A stretch of 64,000 nucleotides of DNA from CAZKXX01 sp964556705 (GCA_964556705.1 CAZKXX010000003.1:1-64000), one strand, 5' to 3'; counted from the first letter of the stretch, positions 16,703 to 24,913 are shown. Notes: a model not told the origin generated them from the letters alone. A program made the numbers and translations.

Positions 16703-17485
16703 ATGAAGGAAACGAAGTTCGTATTTCTGGCGTCGCTTCTGGCCGCGCTGCTGGCCGTCGGGTGCGGGCCGAAGGAAGAAGTCACCGAAGAAGGTGCCGG
16801 TCCTGCGGCGCCTGCTGCCGCCGGCAAGTCCGTGGACCCCGCGACGGTCGCGACGGTCACCGGCAAAGTGACGTTTGAAGGCGCCAAGCCCCGCCTGGCG
16901 CGCATCATGATGGACCAGGATCCCGTTTGCGTGAAAGCTCACTCCGGGCCCGTCTTTTCCGACGAAGGCAAAGTGAACGATGACGGAAGCGTTCCCAACG
17001 CCTTCGTGTACGTGAAGTCCGGTTTGGACGATTACAGCTTCCCGGTTCCCAGCGAGCCGGTCGAGCTCGACCAGGAGGGCTGCGTTTACAAGCCGCACGT
17101 GCTGGGGATCATGGCGGGACAAACGCTGAAGATCGTGACGAGCGATCCCACGTCGCACAACATTCACCCGACACCGAAGGTCAATCGCGAGTGGAATCTC
17201 TCGCAGGCGCCCGGAGCCGCGCCGCTCGAGCAGAAGTTCTCGCGGCCCGAGGTGATGATTCCGGTGAAGTGCAACCAGCACCCGTGGATGAAGGCTTACG
17301 TCGGTGTCGTGCGGCATCCGATTTACGCCGTTACCGGAGAGGATGGGACGTTCACACTGAAGGGTCTTCCGCCCGGTGAATACGTGATAGAAGTCTGGAC
17401 CTCGCAGTGGGGGACCCAGGAACAGAAAGTGACCGTGGCGGCGAACGAATCGAAGGCGATCGACTTCGCGTTCAAGAAAGGTTAA
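16703..17485 (+). CDS. Lipoprotein with amicyanin-like copper site and CarboxypepD-type domain
   Basis: 260 aa. Lipobox LAVGC places the mature N-terminus at Cys21. The middle part has an apparent type 1 copper site: His in SHNIH (152 or 155) and the C-terminal loop CNQHPWM (Cys190, His193, Met196), which has the C-x2-H-x2-M spacing of amicyanin. The end (about 205-258) is a carboxypeptidase-regulatory-like beta domain (GVVRHPIYAVTGEDGTFTLKGLPPGEY). Lying between the multiheme cytochrome and oxidase subunit II, it could carry electrons to CuA, since subunit II here has no fused cytochrome. Alternatively it is an oxidase assembly factor. Confidence 0.75.
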   Translation: MKETKFVFLASLLAALLAVGCGPKEEVTEEGAGPAAPAAAGKSVDPATVATVTGKVTFEGAKPRLARIMMDQDPVCVKAHSGPVFSDEGKVNDDGSVPNAFVYVKSGLDDYSFPVPSEPVELDQEGCVYKPHVLGIMAGQTLKIVTSDPTSHNIHPTPKVNREWNLSQAPGAAPLEQKFSRPEVMIPVKCNQHPWMKAYVGVVRHPIYAVTGEDGTFTLKGLPPGEYVIEVWTSQWGTQEQKVTVAANESKAIDFAFKKG

Positions 17486-17498
17486 TGGGTCGGCGGCG

Positions 17499-17534
17499 AT
17501 CTCGAAGGGAGGGCTTGTGACCGCCCTTCGAGAT
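17499..17534 (+). terminator. Hairpin after the cupredoxin-like gene
   Basis: ATCTCGAAGGG (17499-17509) and CCCTTCGAGAT (17524-17534) form a perfect 11-bp stem with a 14-nt loop, 13 nt beyond the stop codon. No T run follows, so it may be an attenuator or mRNA 3-prime end rather than a strong terminator. Confidence 0.55.
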
Positions 17535-17553
17535 TGGATATCAGGGGTGCAAA

Positions 17554-17674
17554 AAAGGGGCCCGGGCCGCCAAATCGGACATTTTGTCTCTTGCGCGGCG
17601 GGCCCCTTTCCGACAGACTGTCTGCTTCTTCCGGCGGCTCAGGGCTTTTGAGGCCGGTTGTTCTGACATTTTGT
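17554..17674. repeat. Second hairpin and direct repeats upstream of coxB
   Basis: AAAGGGGCCCG (17554-17564) and CGGGCCCCTTT (17599-17609) form an 11-bp stem. GACATTTTGT occurs at 17578-17587 inside its loop and again at 17665-17674, 87 nt apart, in the leader of the oxidase genes. The direct repeats may be regulator sites. No clear sigma70 boxes were found in this gap. Confidence 0.5.
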
Positions 17675-17741
17675 GATTGCTCTGCGCCTTCCCGGGCCGG
17701 GGCTCGTTCGCCCAGGTAAACCCATTCCGGAGTGACCTTCT

Positions 17742-18542
17742 ATGGCGCTGGCGCTTGCGCTCGTGGTGACCTTGATCACCCTGATTTCCGTCGCCCTTTT
17801 CTGGGCGCGAATCTGGTGGTTTCCCGAGGACATCTCCGCCCACGGGCACGCCATCGATTACCAGTTCAAACTCACGATGGTCATCACCGGCGTCATTTTC
17901 CTCGCCGCGCAACTGGGCCTCGCGTTTCTGATCTGGAAAAACCGCGACCGCAAGGACGGCCGCCGGGCGGGCTATTCACACGGCAACAACAAGCTCGAAG
18001 CCGCCTGGACGATCGCCACCGCGGTCCTCTTCATCGGCCTGAACCTGATGGGCTACAAAATCTGGGCGGGCATTCACTACACGGAAGCGCCGCCCGAAGC
18101 GATGGAGGTGGAAGTCTGGGGCCAGCAGTTCGCCTGGTACTTCCGCTATCCGGGCCCGGACGGCAAGTTCGGCCCCACGCATCCCGACAAGGTCTCCGAC
18201 TCGACGGGGAATTTCCTCGGCCTCGACCGCGACGAGGACCCCGACTCGGCCGATGACATCGTCACGGCCACGCTGGCCGTTCCGGTCAATCGTCCCGTGA
18301 AGGTCACGCTGCGCTCCAAGGACGTCACCCATTCGTTCTGGGTGCGCGAACTGCGTCTGAAGCAGGACGCGGTGCCCGGGCTGATGATTCCCATTCACTT
18401 CACGGCCACGCGGACGGGGAGGTTTGAAATCGCCTGCGTGGAACTGTGCGGCATGGGCCATTACCGCATGCGGGCCTTCCTCCAGGTGATGGAGGACGGC
18501 GAATTCAACCAGTGGCTCCAGCAGATGGCGGAAGTGCAGTAG
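17742..18542 (+). CDS. ctaC: Cytochrome c oxidase subunit II
   Basis: 266 aa. Two membrane helices (about 1-22 and 42-65), a third hydrophobic stretch near 95, then the periplasmic cupredoxin domain with a complete CuA site: His in VTHSFWV and CVELCGMGHYRM (two Cys, His, Met plus the Glu). The protein ends shortly after, with no fused cytochrome c, so it needs a separate donor. It receives electrons and passes them to heme a of subunit I. First gene of the oxidase run II-I-III-III-IV. Confidence 0.93.
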   Translation: MALALALVVTLITLISVALFWARIWWFPEDISAHGHAIDYQFKLTMVITGVIFLAAQLGLAFLIWKNRDRKDGRRAGYSHGNNKLEAAWTIATAVLFIGLNLMGYKIWAGIHYTEAPPEAMEVEVWGQQFAWYFRYPGPDGKFGPTHPDKVSDSTGNFLGLDRDEDPDSADDIVTATLAVPVNRPVKVTLRSKDVTHSFWVRELRLKQDAVPGLMIPIHFTATRTGRFEIACVELCGMGHYRMRAFLQVMEDGEFNQWLQQMAEVQ

Positions 18543-18573
18543 CCCCCTCGACCTTCGGGGCGGAGGTTTTTTG

Positions 18574-20352
18574 ATGGCAGAGATGCAGGCGGAAGCCGTT
18601 CACCGGCACGAGGCGCCGAAAGGCTTCATTCGCAGGTACATCTTCAGCCTCGACCACAAAGTGATCGGGATGCAGTATTACTTCCTGGCGCTCTTCTCGG
18701 TCTTCGTGGGGCTTCTGCTTTCCATTCTCATCCGCATCCACCTGGTCTATCCGCAGGCGAAGATTCCGCTGCTCGAATCGCTTTCGCCCACGGGCGCCCC
18801 CGGCGGCATCATGTCCCCGGAGTACTACCTTTCGCTCCTCACGCTGCACGGGACGATCATGGTGTTCTTCGTCCTGACGACGGCGCCGCAGAGCGGCTTC
18901 GGCAACTACTTCCTGCCCATTCAGATCGGCGCCGAGGACATGGCGTTCCCCCGCCTCAACATGCTCTCGTTCTGGGTGACGTTTCTGGCGCTCGCGGTCC
19001 TGATGGCGACATTCTTTGTCGGCGACATGCCGCCGATTTCCGGCTGGACGGCCTATCCGCCGCTCAGCGCCGTGGGCACGGTGGCGGGTCCCGGCCTGGG
19101 TCTGGGACAGGACCTCTGGGTCGTTTCGATCGCGCTGTTCTGCGTGGCCTCGCTGCTCGGCGCGCTGAACTTCATCGCCACCACACTCGATCTCCGCGCC
19201 CGCGGCCTGAACCTGATGCGCCTGCCGCTGACCTGCTGGAGCTGGTTCATCACCGCGATTCTGGCCCTGCTGTCGTTCGCCGTGCTGCTCGCCGCCGGCG
19301 TCCTGCTGCTGCTCGACCGCGTGGGCGGCACCAGCTTCTTCATTCCCGGCGGCCTGGTCATCAGCGACAAGATTATTCCGCACGAGGGCGGCTCGCCGCT
19401 CCTCTGGCAGCACCTCTTCTGGTTCTTCGGCCACCCGGAGGTTTACATCGCCATCCTGCCGGGCATGGGCGTCACCTCGCACATCATCTCCACGTTTTCC
19501 CGCAAGCCCATCTTCGGCTACAAGGCGATGGTGGTGGCGATGCTCGCCATCGGCTTCCTGGGCTTCGTCGTCTGGGGCCACCACATGTTCGTCAGCGGCA
19601 TGAGCCCTTATTCGGCCTTCGCGTTCTCGGTGCTGACGATGGCCATCGGCGTTCCTTCCGCCATCAAGACGTTTAACTGGCTGGGGACACTGTGGGGTGG
19701 CAAGCTCCGCCTCGCGACGCCCATGCTCTTCGCGCTCGGCTTTGTCTCGCTCTTCGTGACCGGCGGGCTGAGTGGCATCTTCCTCGGCCAGCCGGCCGTG
19801 GACATCCAGATGCACGACACCTACTTCGTCGTCGCGCACTTCCACATGATCATGGGCGTGGCGGCGATCTTCGGCATCTTCGCCGGGACTTACTTCTGGT
19901 TCCCGAAAATGTTCGGCCGGATGATGAACGAGACGATGGGCAAGATCCATTTCTGGGTGACGTTCGTCGGGGTGTACGCCATCTTCATGCCCATGCATTT
20001 TCTGGGAATGGTGGGCCACCCGCGCCGCTATTCGGAGCTGACGGGTTTTGAGTTCCTCGCCCCGCTGGGCGGCGTGCACACGTTCATCACCCACGCGGCG
20101 TTCCTCACCGCCGCCGTGCAGGTGCTCTTCGTCTTCAACCTGTTCTGGAGCCTGTTCAAAGGACCGAAGGCCGCCGAGAACCCCTGGGAGGCGACGACGC
20201 TCGAGTGGACGACTTCCTCTCCGCCGCCCTTTGACAACTTCGCGGGCAAGCACCCTGTGATTCATCACGGGCCGTATGAGTTCAGCGTGCCGGGGGCGGA
20301 GAAGGATTACGTCATGCAGGGTTCGACCGAGAAGGTCGGTGCGGGCCACTAA
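18574..20352 (+). CDS. ctaD: Cytochrome c oxidase subunit I (A1-type)
   Basis: 592 aa. Conserved residues for heme a and the heme a3-CuB centre are present: His in TLHGTIMVFF, GHPEVYIAILPG (Glu of the D channel and His-Tyr of CuB), VWGHHMFVSGM (CuB His pair) and VVAHFHMIMG (a3 and a ligands). These make it an A1-type proton-pumping oxidase. ATG at 18574, after a GGAGG, is preferred over the TTG one codon earlier. The heme A and heme O synthases are encoded downstream. The stop codon abuts a dispersed hairpin repeat. Confidence 0.95.
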   Translation: MAEMQAEAVHRHEAPKGFIRRYIFSLDHKVIGMQYYFLALFSVFVGLLLSILIRIHLVYPQAKIPLLESLSPTGAPGGIMSPEYYLSLLTLHGTIMVFFVLTTAPQSGFGNYFLPIQIGAEDMAFPRLNMLSFWVTFLALAVLMATFFVGDMPPISGWTAYPPLSAVGTVAGPGLGLGQDLWVVSIALFCVASLLGALNFIATTLDLRARGLNLMRLPLTCWSWFITAILALLSFAVLLAAGVLLLLDRVGGTSFFIPGGLVISDKIIPHEGGSPLLWQHLFWFFGHPEVYIAILPGMGVTSHIISTFSRKPIFGYKAMVVAMLAIGFLGFVVWGHHMFVSGMSPYSAFAFSVLTMAIGVPSAIKTFNWLGTLWGGKLRLATPMLFALGFVSLFVTGGLSGIFLGQPAVDIQMHDTYFVVAHFHMIMGVAAIFGIFAGTYFWFPKMFGRMMNETMGKIHFWVTFVGVYAIFMPMHFLGMVGHPRRYSELTGFEFLAPLGGVHTFITHAAFLTAAVQVLFVFNLFWSLFKGPKAAENPWEATTLEWTTSSPPPFDNFAGKHPVIHHGPYEFSVPGAEKDYVMQGSTEKVGAGH

Positions 20353-20450
20353 GCTGTAGCGGCGGTCTATGACCGCCGACTGGACAAGCTGTAGCGGTGA
20401 TGTCCTCATCGCCGTCGAGAAAAGAGGCCGTGAGGACACGGCCGCTCGAA
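20351..20450. repeat. Cluster of dispersed hairpin repeats between oxidase genes
   Basis: Two AAGCTGTAGC units, at 20351 and 20386, each lead into a short hairpin: GGCGGT/ACCGCC (20361-20377) and GGTGAT/ATCGCC (to about 20414). A third hairpin of the type GGCCGT/ACGGCC follows at about 20428-20446. The family matches the repeats at 25-82, 57909 and 60828. They lie inside a likely operon, so they may tune mRNA decay or are mobile palindromes of REP type. Confidence 0.6.
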
Positions 20451-20454
20451 AACG

Positions 20455-21111
20455 ATGCCAGCGACGACGCTTGCACCAACCCGGACGGACGGTTCCAGCC
20501 GCCACCACGGCGGCGGGCCCGCCGGCCGGGACGATGGGGGCCGCTGGGGCGGCGGCGGCCAGCCGCGCGTTCCGGCGCGCACCTATCATCTCGCCATGTG
20601 GCTGGCGCTCGGCGCCGTGGCGATGTTTTTCGCCGCGCTCACCAGCGCCCTGGTGGTCCGGCGGGGGCTGGGCGGCGACTGGGTCTCGATTCCGCTGCCG
20701 CGCGCGCTCTTTTTCAACACGCTGGTCCTGGTGGCGAGCAGCGTGACGCTGGAACTCGCCCGGGGGGCGCTGCGCGAGGGCCTTGGAGCGCGCTTCGCCG
20801 CGCTCCTCTACGCGACGACGGCGCTCGGTCTCGTCTTCGTCGCCGGACAGTACGTGGCCTGGCGTGAACTGGCGGCCGCGGGCCTTTATCTCGCCTCCAA
20901 TCCGGCGAGCTCGTTCTTCTTCGTTCTGACCGCCGCGCACGCCGTGCACCTGCTGGGGGGAATCGGCGCGCTTTCTTATGTTTCGGCGCGCGCCGGACGC
21001 CTCGCCGCGCGCGAAATGCGCGCGACGGCGCTCGACGTGACGGCTTTGTACTGGCACTTCATGGACGGCCTGTGGGTTTACATCCTGCTGTTGCTCCTTG
21101 TGAGGTTCTAG
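20455..21111 (+). CDS. Cytochrome c oxidase subunit III-like protein, copy 1
   Basis: 218 aa with a Gly/Arg-rich leader (about 1-42) and five membrane helices (MWLALGAVAMFFAALTSALVVRR first). Subunit III hallmarks are visible: SSVTLELARGALREG, FFFVLTAAHAVHLLGG and YWHFMDGLWVYILLLLL. Subunit III stabilises subunit I and its proton uptake. A second, different subunit III gene starts at the very next base after the stop, so the two are probably co-translated. The start is uncertain because the leader overlaps repeat-like sequence; a start nearer the first helix is possible. Confidence 0.82.
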   Translation: MPATTLAPTRTDGSSRHHGGGPAGRDDGGRWGGGGQPRVPARTYHLAMWLALGAVAMFFAALTSALVVRRGLGGDWVSIPLPRALFFNTLVLVASSVTLELARGALREGLGARFAALLYATTALGLVFVAGQYVAWRELAAAGLYLASNPASSFFFVLTAAHAVHLLGGIGALSYVSARAGRLAAREMRATALDVTALYWHFMDGLWVYILLLLLVRF

Positions 21112-21753
21112 ATGGGTAGCCAAGAGCTGACGGGAGTTGCCGGAGCGGCCCGCGAATCGGCGTGGGCGGGCGGCGGTTCGCCCTATGCGATCGGCTCGAA
21201 GAAGCTCGGCATGTGGCTGTTTATCGTCTCCGACGCCATCACCTTCTCGGCGCTGATCATCGCCTACAGCTACGTGCGCGTGGCGAGCCCCGAGTGGCCC
21301 ATGCCGTTTGCCTTCTGGCCGAGCGTCATCAAGGCCACGGTGATGACGGTGGTCCTGCTGACGAGTTCGGTGACCATGGTCTTCGCCGTGCGCGCCTCGA
21401 AGCTCGACCAGCGCGCGGCGGCGGTGAAGTGGCTGCTGGCCACCGCGGCCGGCGGCGTGGCGTTCATCGTCCTGCACGCCTTTGAATGGGCGGAGCTGAT
21501 CCACGAAGGCGTGCGGCTGTTCCAGAACCCCTGGGGCTCGCCGTTGTTCGGCGCCTCGTTCTTCGCGCTTACCGGACTGCACATGACGCACGTGCTGATC
21601 GGCGTCGTTTATTTGAGCGTCGTGGCGGCGCTCGTGGCCCGCGGCCGGCTGAGCAGCGAAGACGTCGAAGTCAGCGGCCTCTACTGGCACTTCGTGGACC
21701 TCGTCTGGATGTTCATCTTTCCGATGGTCTATCTGCTTTCGGTGAAGGCTTGA
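21112..21753 (+). CDS. Cytochrome c oxidase subunit III-like protein, copy 2
   Basis: 213 aa, five or six membrane helices. It carries KLGMWLFIVSDAITFSALIIAY, HAFEWAELIHEGV (the FEW/Y-E motif of subunit III), LTGLHMTHVLIGVVY and YWHFVDLVWMFIFPMVYL. The ATG begins directly after the TAG of copy 1. It is closer to classical subunit III than copy 1 because it retains the HxFEWxxLI segment. Two adjacent subunit III genes could supply two halves or two isoforms of the subunit. Confidence 0.88.
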   Translation: MGSQELTGVAGAARESAWAGGGSPYAIGSKKLGMWLFIVSDAITFSALIIAYSYVRVASPEWPMPFAFWPSVIKATVMTVVLLTSSVTMVFAVRASKLDQRAAAVKWLLATAAGGVAFIVLHAFEWAELIHEGVRLFQNPWGSPLFGASFFALTGLHMTHVLIGVVYLSVVAALVARGRLSSEDVEVSGLYWHFVDLVWMFIFPMVYLLSVKA

Positions 21754-21768
21754 ATTTCGGGAGGACTC

Positions 21769-22083
21769 ATGGCGGCTGAAGCGCACCAACACGAGCACCA
21801 CGCGGGCAGCGTGAAGCTCTTCCTCTGGGTCTGGTTCTGGCTGCTGGCCCTGACGGCGGTTGAGGTGGTCCTCGCCTACGTCCACCTGCCGGTCCATCTG
21901 ATGCTGACGTTTCTGATGGGACTCTCGATCATCAAGGCGACGCTCATCATCATGTACTTCATGCACCTGCGCTACGAGCGGCGCAGCCTGGCGCTGACCC
22001 TGATGCCGGCGATGGTGTTCGTCATCGTGCTGCTGTTCATTTTCTTCCCGGACAGCCTGCGGCTGCTCGAGATGCGCCCGTAG
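21769..22083 (+). CDS. Cytochrome c oxidase subunit IV (prokaryotic)
   Basis: 104 aa. A His-rich N-terminus (AEAHQHEHHAG) is followed by three membrane helices, with VYFMHLRYERR-like sequence (IMYFMHLRYERRS) between the second and third, as in bacterial subunit IV/CyoD-type proteins. GGAGG lies 6 nt upstream of the ATG. It is an accessory subunit that helps assemble the binuclear centre. Last structural gene of the oxidase run. Confidence 0.85.
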   Translation: MAAEAHQHEHHAGSVKLFLWVWFWLLALTAVEVVLAYVHLPVHLMLTFLMGLSIIKATLIIMYFMHLRYERRSLALTLMPAMVFVIVLLFIFFPDSLRLLEMRP

Positions 22084-22210
22084 GTGCGGAGGGACTCTTT
22101 GTCAGGTGACAGAGTGGCGGAAAGACTCGTAGAATGATGGTTCGGGCTCTGGAAAACCAGAATCGAAAAGCGAAGATCGGCGGGGACTCCTGCCCGCCCG
22201 GGGTTCCGCG

Positions 22211-22585
22211 TTGAGGCCTGACGGCAACAAGTCGTCTCTCGTTTCGAGGATGGCCACGGGAATCACGGCAGTCCTGCTGCTCGCGTTTCCGGCCCGGACG
22301 CTTGCGCAAGGCTGCTCGATGTGCGCGCAGAACGCTTCGGCGGCCGGCTCGTCCGGGCTGCGGGCGATTGAAGCGGGAATTTACACGCTCCTCGTCCCGC
22401 TGCTCGCCGTCCTCGGCGGGATCGTCTGGCTCACGCTTCGTCGCCGCAACCAGTACCGCGAAGAGGAAGCCGGGCCGGACGACGAAGGCGGGTGGGACGA
22501 AATGCTTCCGCCACCCGAGCCGCCCGTCGCGGAGGAGTTTGAGGAAGAGGAAGAAACCGTGGGCGCGGGCCCGGAAATCCGCTGA
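22211..22585 (+). CDS. Small exported or membrane protein with CSMC motif
   Basis: 124 aa, function not recognised. Signal peptide or first helix ends near ARTLAQG, directly followed by CSMC, then a second helix (GIYTLLVPLLAVLGGIVWLTLRR) and an acidic, proline-containing cytoplasmic tail (EEEAGPDDEGG to the end). A CxxC pair at the mature N-terminus next to oxidase and heme A genes suggests a metal or thiol role in oxidase assembly; this is inference. The TTG start at 22211 gives a basic leader; an ATG at 22250 is possible. Confidence 0.6.
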   Translation: MRPDGNKSSLVSRMATGITAVLLLAFPARTLAQGCSMCAQNASAAGSSGLRAIEAGIYTLLVPLLAVLGGIVWLTLRRRNQYREEEAGPDDEGGWDEMLPPPEPPVAEEFEEEEETVGAGPEIR

Positions 22586-22610
22586 ATTTCTGCTCCAGGG
22601 TTTGAGTGAA

Positions 22611-23552
22611 ATGAGAAAGGACCTCGCAAACTCGCAGCAGGCGCCACGCAGCCTCGCGCTGCACCTCTACGCGACATTCGTGGCGCTGGCGACGCTGCTG
22701 CTCATCGTGGCCGGAGCCCTGGTGACGGGAAATGACGCGGGCCTCGCGGTCCCCGACTGGCCCACGTCTTTCGGGACGTTTCGCATGCCGCGCATGGTGG
22801 GCGGAGTGCTTTACGAGCACGGCCACCGGATGATTGCCGCCACCGTCGGTTTTCTGACCGTCATTCTGGCGTTGTGGCTGTGGCGGAGCGAGCCGCGCCG
22901 CTGGGTCCGCCGGCTGGGCGCGATCGCCGTCCTCGCGGTCATCGTTCAGGGCGTGCTGGGCGGCATCACGGTCCTTTTCTTCCTTCCCACTCCGGTCTCC
23001 GTGGCTCACGCCTGCCTGGCGCAGACGTTTTTCTGCCTGGTGGTCAGCCTGGCGCTTTTCACCAGCCGCCGCTGGACCTGGGACGTTCCCAAGGTCGAAG
23101 ACCCGGCATCTCCCTCGCTGCGGCAACTTGCGGTGGCGACGACGGCGGCTGTCTTCCTCCAGTTGATGCTCGGCGCCGCGTTCCGGCACAACGGTTTCGG
23201 AATCATTCCCCACATTGCCGGCGCGGTCGCCGTCACAGCCCTCGCCGCCTGGATGGTCGCCCGGGTCCTTTCGCGCTTTGGCGATCGGGCGGCGCTCAAG
23301 CGGCACACGCTGCTGCTCGCCGGGCTGGTGCTGGCACAGGTCTTTCTGGGAATTTTCGCCTACGTCATGAAGCTGGACGCGGCGGGCGCGCCGCAGCCGC
23401 TCCAGCCCGTGGTGGCCGTGACGACGGCGCACGTGGCGCTGGGCGCGCTGGTGCTGGCCGCAAGTCTTGTGCTGACTTATCAGGTCTATCGCGTGGTTGC
23501 GCCGCCGCCGCGCGCGCTGAAGGTGACGTCACCGGAGAAGGCCACGGCATGA
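22611..23552 (+). CDS. ctaA: Heme A synthase (CtaA/COX15)
   Basis: 313 aa, eight membrane helices in two similar halves. Family features include VTGNDAGLAVPDWPTSFG after the first helix, HGHRMIAATVGF (heme-binding His pair in the first half), ACLAQTFFCLV, and FRHNGFGIIPHIAGA plus a late His in VTTAHVALGAL for the second half. It oxidises the C8 methyl of heme O to give heme A for the oxidase upstream. The start at 22611 follows the previous gene by 25 nt; the longer open frame upstream overlaps that gene. The stop overlaps the start of the heme O synthase gene. Confidence 0.93.
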   Translation: MRKDLANSQQAPRSLALHLYATFVALATLLLIVAGALVTGNDAGLAVPDWPTSFGTFRMPRMVGGVLYEHGHRMIAATVGFLTVILALWLWRSEPRRWVRRLGAIAVLAVIVQGVLGGITVLFFLPTPVSVAHACLAQTFFCLVVSLALFTSRRWTWDVPKVEDPASPSLRQLAVATTAAVFLQLMLGAAFRHNGFGIIPHIAGAVAVTALAAWMVARVLSRFGDRAALKRHTLLLAGLVLAQVFLGIFAYVMKLDAAGAPQPLQPVVAVTTAHVALGALVLAASLVLTYQVYRVVAPPPRALKVTSPEKATA

Positions 23553-24457
23553 ACGCCATGGAATCCAGGCCGGACTCGCTGGTCGCAGCGCGCCCGTTCG
23601 CGGCGCGCGCGGCCGACTATTGGACGCTCACCAAACCCGAAGTCAACTTCCTGGTGGTCATCAGCGCGCTGGTCGGGTTCTATCTCGGTTCCGGGCAGGG
23701 CGCGCTGGAGGGCTGGCTGCTCTTTCACACGCTCGCCGGAACGCTGCTGGTGGCGAGCGGGACCGCGACGCTCAACCAGTACGTCGAGCGCGAAGCCGAC
23801 GGGCGGATGCGGCGAACGGCCCGGAGACCGCTTCCCGCCGGCCGTCTGCTGCCGGCCGAAGCGCTGACCTTCGGAATGTTGATTACGGCGGCCGGGGGAG
23901 TTTATCTCTGGCTGGCCGTGAATCCGCTGGCCAGCGCGCTGGCGCTCGCGACCTTTGCCACCTATCTGGTGTTCTACACTCCGCTCAAGCGGCGCACGGC
24001 GTGGTGCACGTTTGTGGGAGCGTTTCCGGGTGCCATGCCGCCGCTCATCGGCTGGGCGGGCGCGCGCGGCACGCTGGATGCCGAAGCCTGGGTGCTTTAC
24101 TCTATTCTCTTTCTCTGGCAGTTCCCGCACTTCCTTTCCATTGCCTGGATGTATCGCGAGGATTACGAGCGTGCCGGAATGAGAATGCTGCCCGCGGAAG
24201 ATTCCGGCCGCGCCATGGCCTGGCAGGTGATGCTGACGTCGCTCGTGCTGGTGCCGGTGAGTCTGATTCCCGTGGCGACGGGTCAGGCGGGTTGGACCTA
24301 TTTCTTCGGCGCCGCGGCGGTGGGCCTGGTGTTTTTCGGCGCCAGCGCGCGACTGGCCGCGCAAAAATCGAATGTGCTGGCGCGCCAGCTTCTCGCGGCG
24401 TCTATCTTCTATTTGCCCCTCGTCTTCGCCCTCCTGATGCTCGACCGCACGCTGTAG
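23549..24457 (+). CDS. ctaB: Protoheme IX farnesyltransferase (heme O synthase)
   Basis: 302 aa, UbiA-type prenyltransferase with eight or nine helices. The first Asp/Asn-rich motif reads NQYVEREADGRMRRTARRPL and the second region WMYREDYERAGMRML. It adds a farnesyl group to heme B; CtaA then makes heme A. The ATG overlaps the ctaA stop by four bases (ATGA), so the pair is translationally coupled. Last gene of the respiratory block; a hairpin follows. Confidence 0.94.
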   Translation: MNAMESRPDSLVAARPFAARAADYWTLTKPEVNFLVVISALVGFYLGSGQGALEGWLLFHTLAGTLLVASGTATLNQYVEREADGRMRRTARRPLPAGRLLPAEALTFGMLITAAGGVYLWLAVNPLASALALATFATYLVFYTPLKRRTAWCTFVGAFPGAMPPLIGWAGARGTLDAEAWVLYSILFLWQFPHFLSIAWMYREDYERAGMRMLPAEDSGRAMAWQVMLTSLVLVPVSLIPVATGQAGWTYFFGAAAVGLVFFGASARLAAQKSNVLARQLLAASIFYLPLVFALLMLDRTL

Positions 24458-24471
24458 TGTGTTCTTGTGTG

Positions 24472-24492
24472 GCACGGCCATCCTGGCCGTGC
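24472..24492. terminator. Hairpin between convergent genes
   Basis: GCACGGCC (24472-24479) and GGCCGTGC (24485-24492) form an 8-bp stem with loop ATCCT. It lies between the end of ctaB and the convergent minus-strand gene. The same hairpin family (CACGGCC/GGCCGTG) recurs at 62042-62060, so it may be a dispersed palindrome used as a two-way terminator. No T run is visible. Confidence 0.45.
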
Positions 24493-24535
24493 GCAGGGGC
24501 CGGATGCCCGTGCTACCACTTCGCTGAAGTCTCTC

Positions 24536-24913
24536 TCATCCCCCGACTTCCTGCTTCAACCGGTTCTCGAGTTTCTTAATCTCGCGGTCCAGCCAGGCGA
24601 GCAGCGCCTCTTCGGCGCGGTCGCGGTCATCTCGAGATTCCAGCGAAGCAATGGTTTCTCCGCGCTCGTTGAGCGGGATGAAGTGGCAGGGGATGTCCGC
24701 GTCGCGGCGGTCTTCGGGGACCCACTCCCAGAGGATGCACTCTCCGCAAGGGTGCTTCTTGACCGTCTCGCCGAAATTGAGACAGGTGATGGAATCGCGG
24801 AAGAGGCGCGTGGCCTGCCAGGGCGTTCGGACGGAGCGGCCGTACCCGCCGCTGGCGAGGATGTCGCGCTCAAGTTTCAGTTGGTCCAGGATTTCCCTGA
24901 GGTTCGTCGCCAT
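24536..24913 (-). CDS. Conserved hypothetical protein with cysteine cluster
   Basis: 125 aa, not recognised. It is soluble and mixed alpha/beta, with a Cys-rich middle (ITCLNFGETVKKHPCGECIL and later IPCHFIPL) that could hold zinc or an iron-sulfur centre, and a charged C-terminal helix (EEALLAWLDREIKKLENRLKQE). The start at 24913 has GGAGG 8 nt upstream and is preferred to the longer frame from 25003. It is alone and convergent with the heme synthase genes. Confidence 0.6.
   Translation of the reverse strand: MATNLREILDQLKLERDILASGGYGRSVRTPWQATRLFRDSITCLNFGETVKKHPCGECILWEWVPEDRRDADIPCHFIPLNERGETIASLESRDDRDRAEEALLAWLDREIKKLENRLKQEVGG

Noticed and set aside
14039..17317. A 1092-codon minus-strand frame opposite the octaheme cytochrome
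   Set aside because: Shadow of GC-rich third positions; the plus strand has eight CxxCH sites and a good ribosome site.
18505..21966. A 1153-codon minus-strand frame opposite the oxidase genes
   Set aside because: It spans four well-conserved genes, is extremely rich in His, Arg and Glu and has no recognisable domain.
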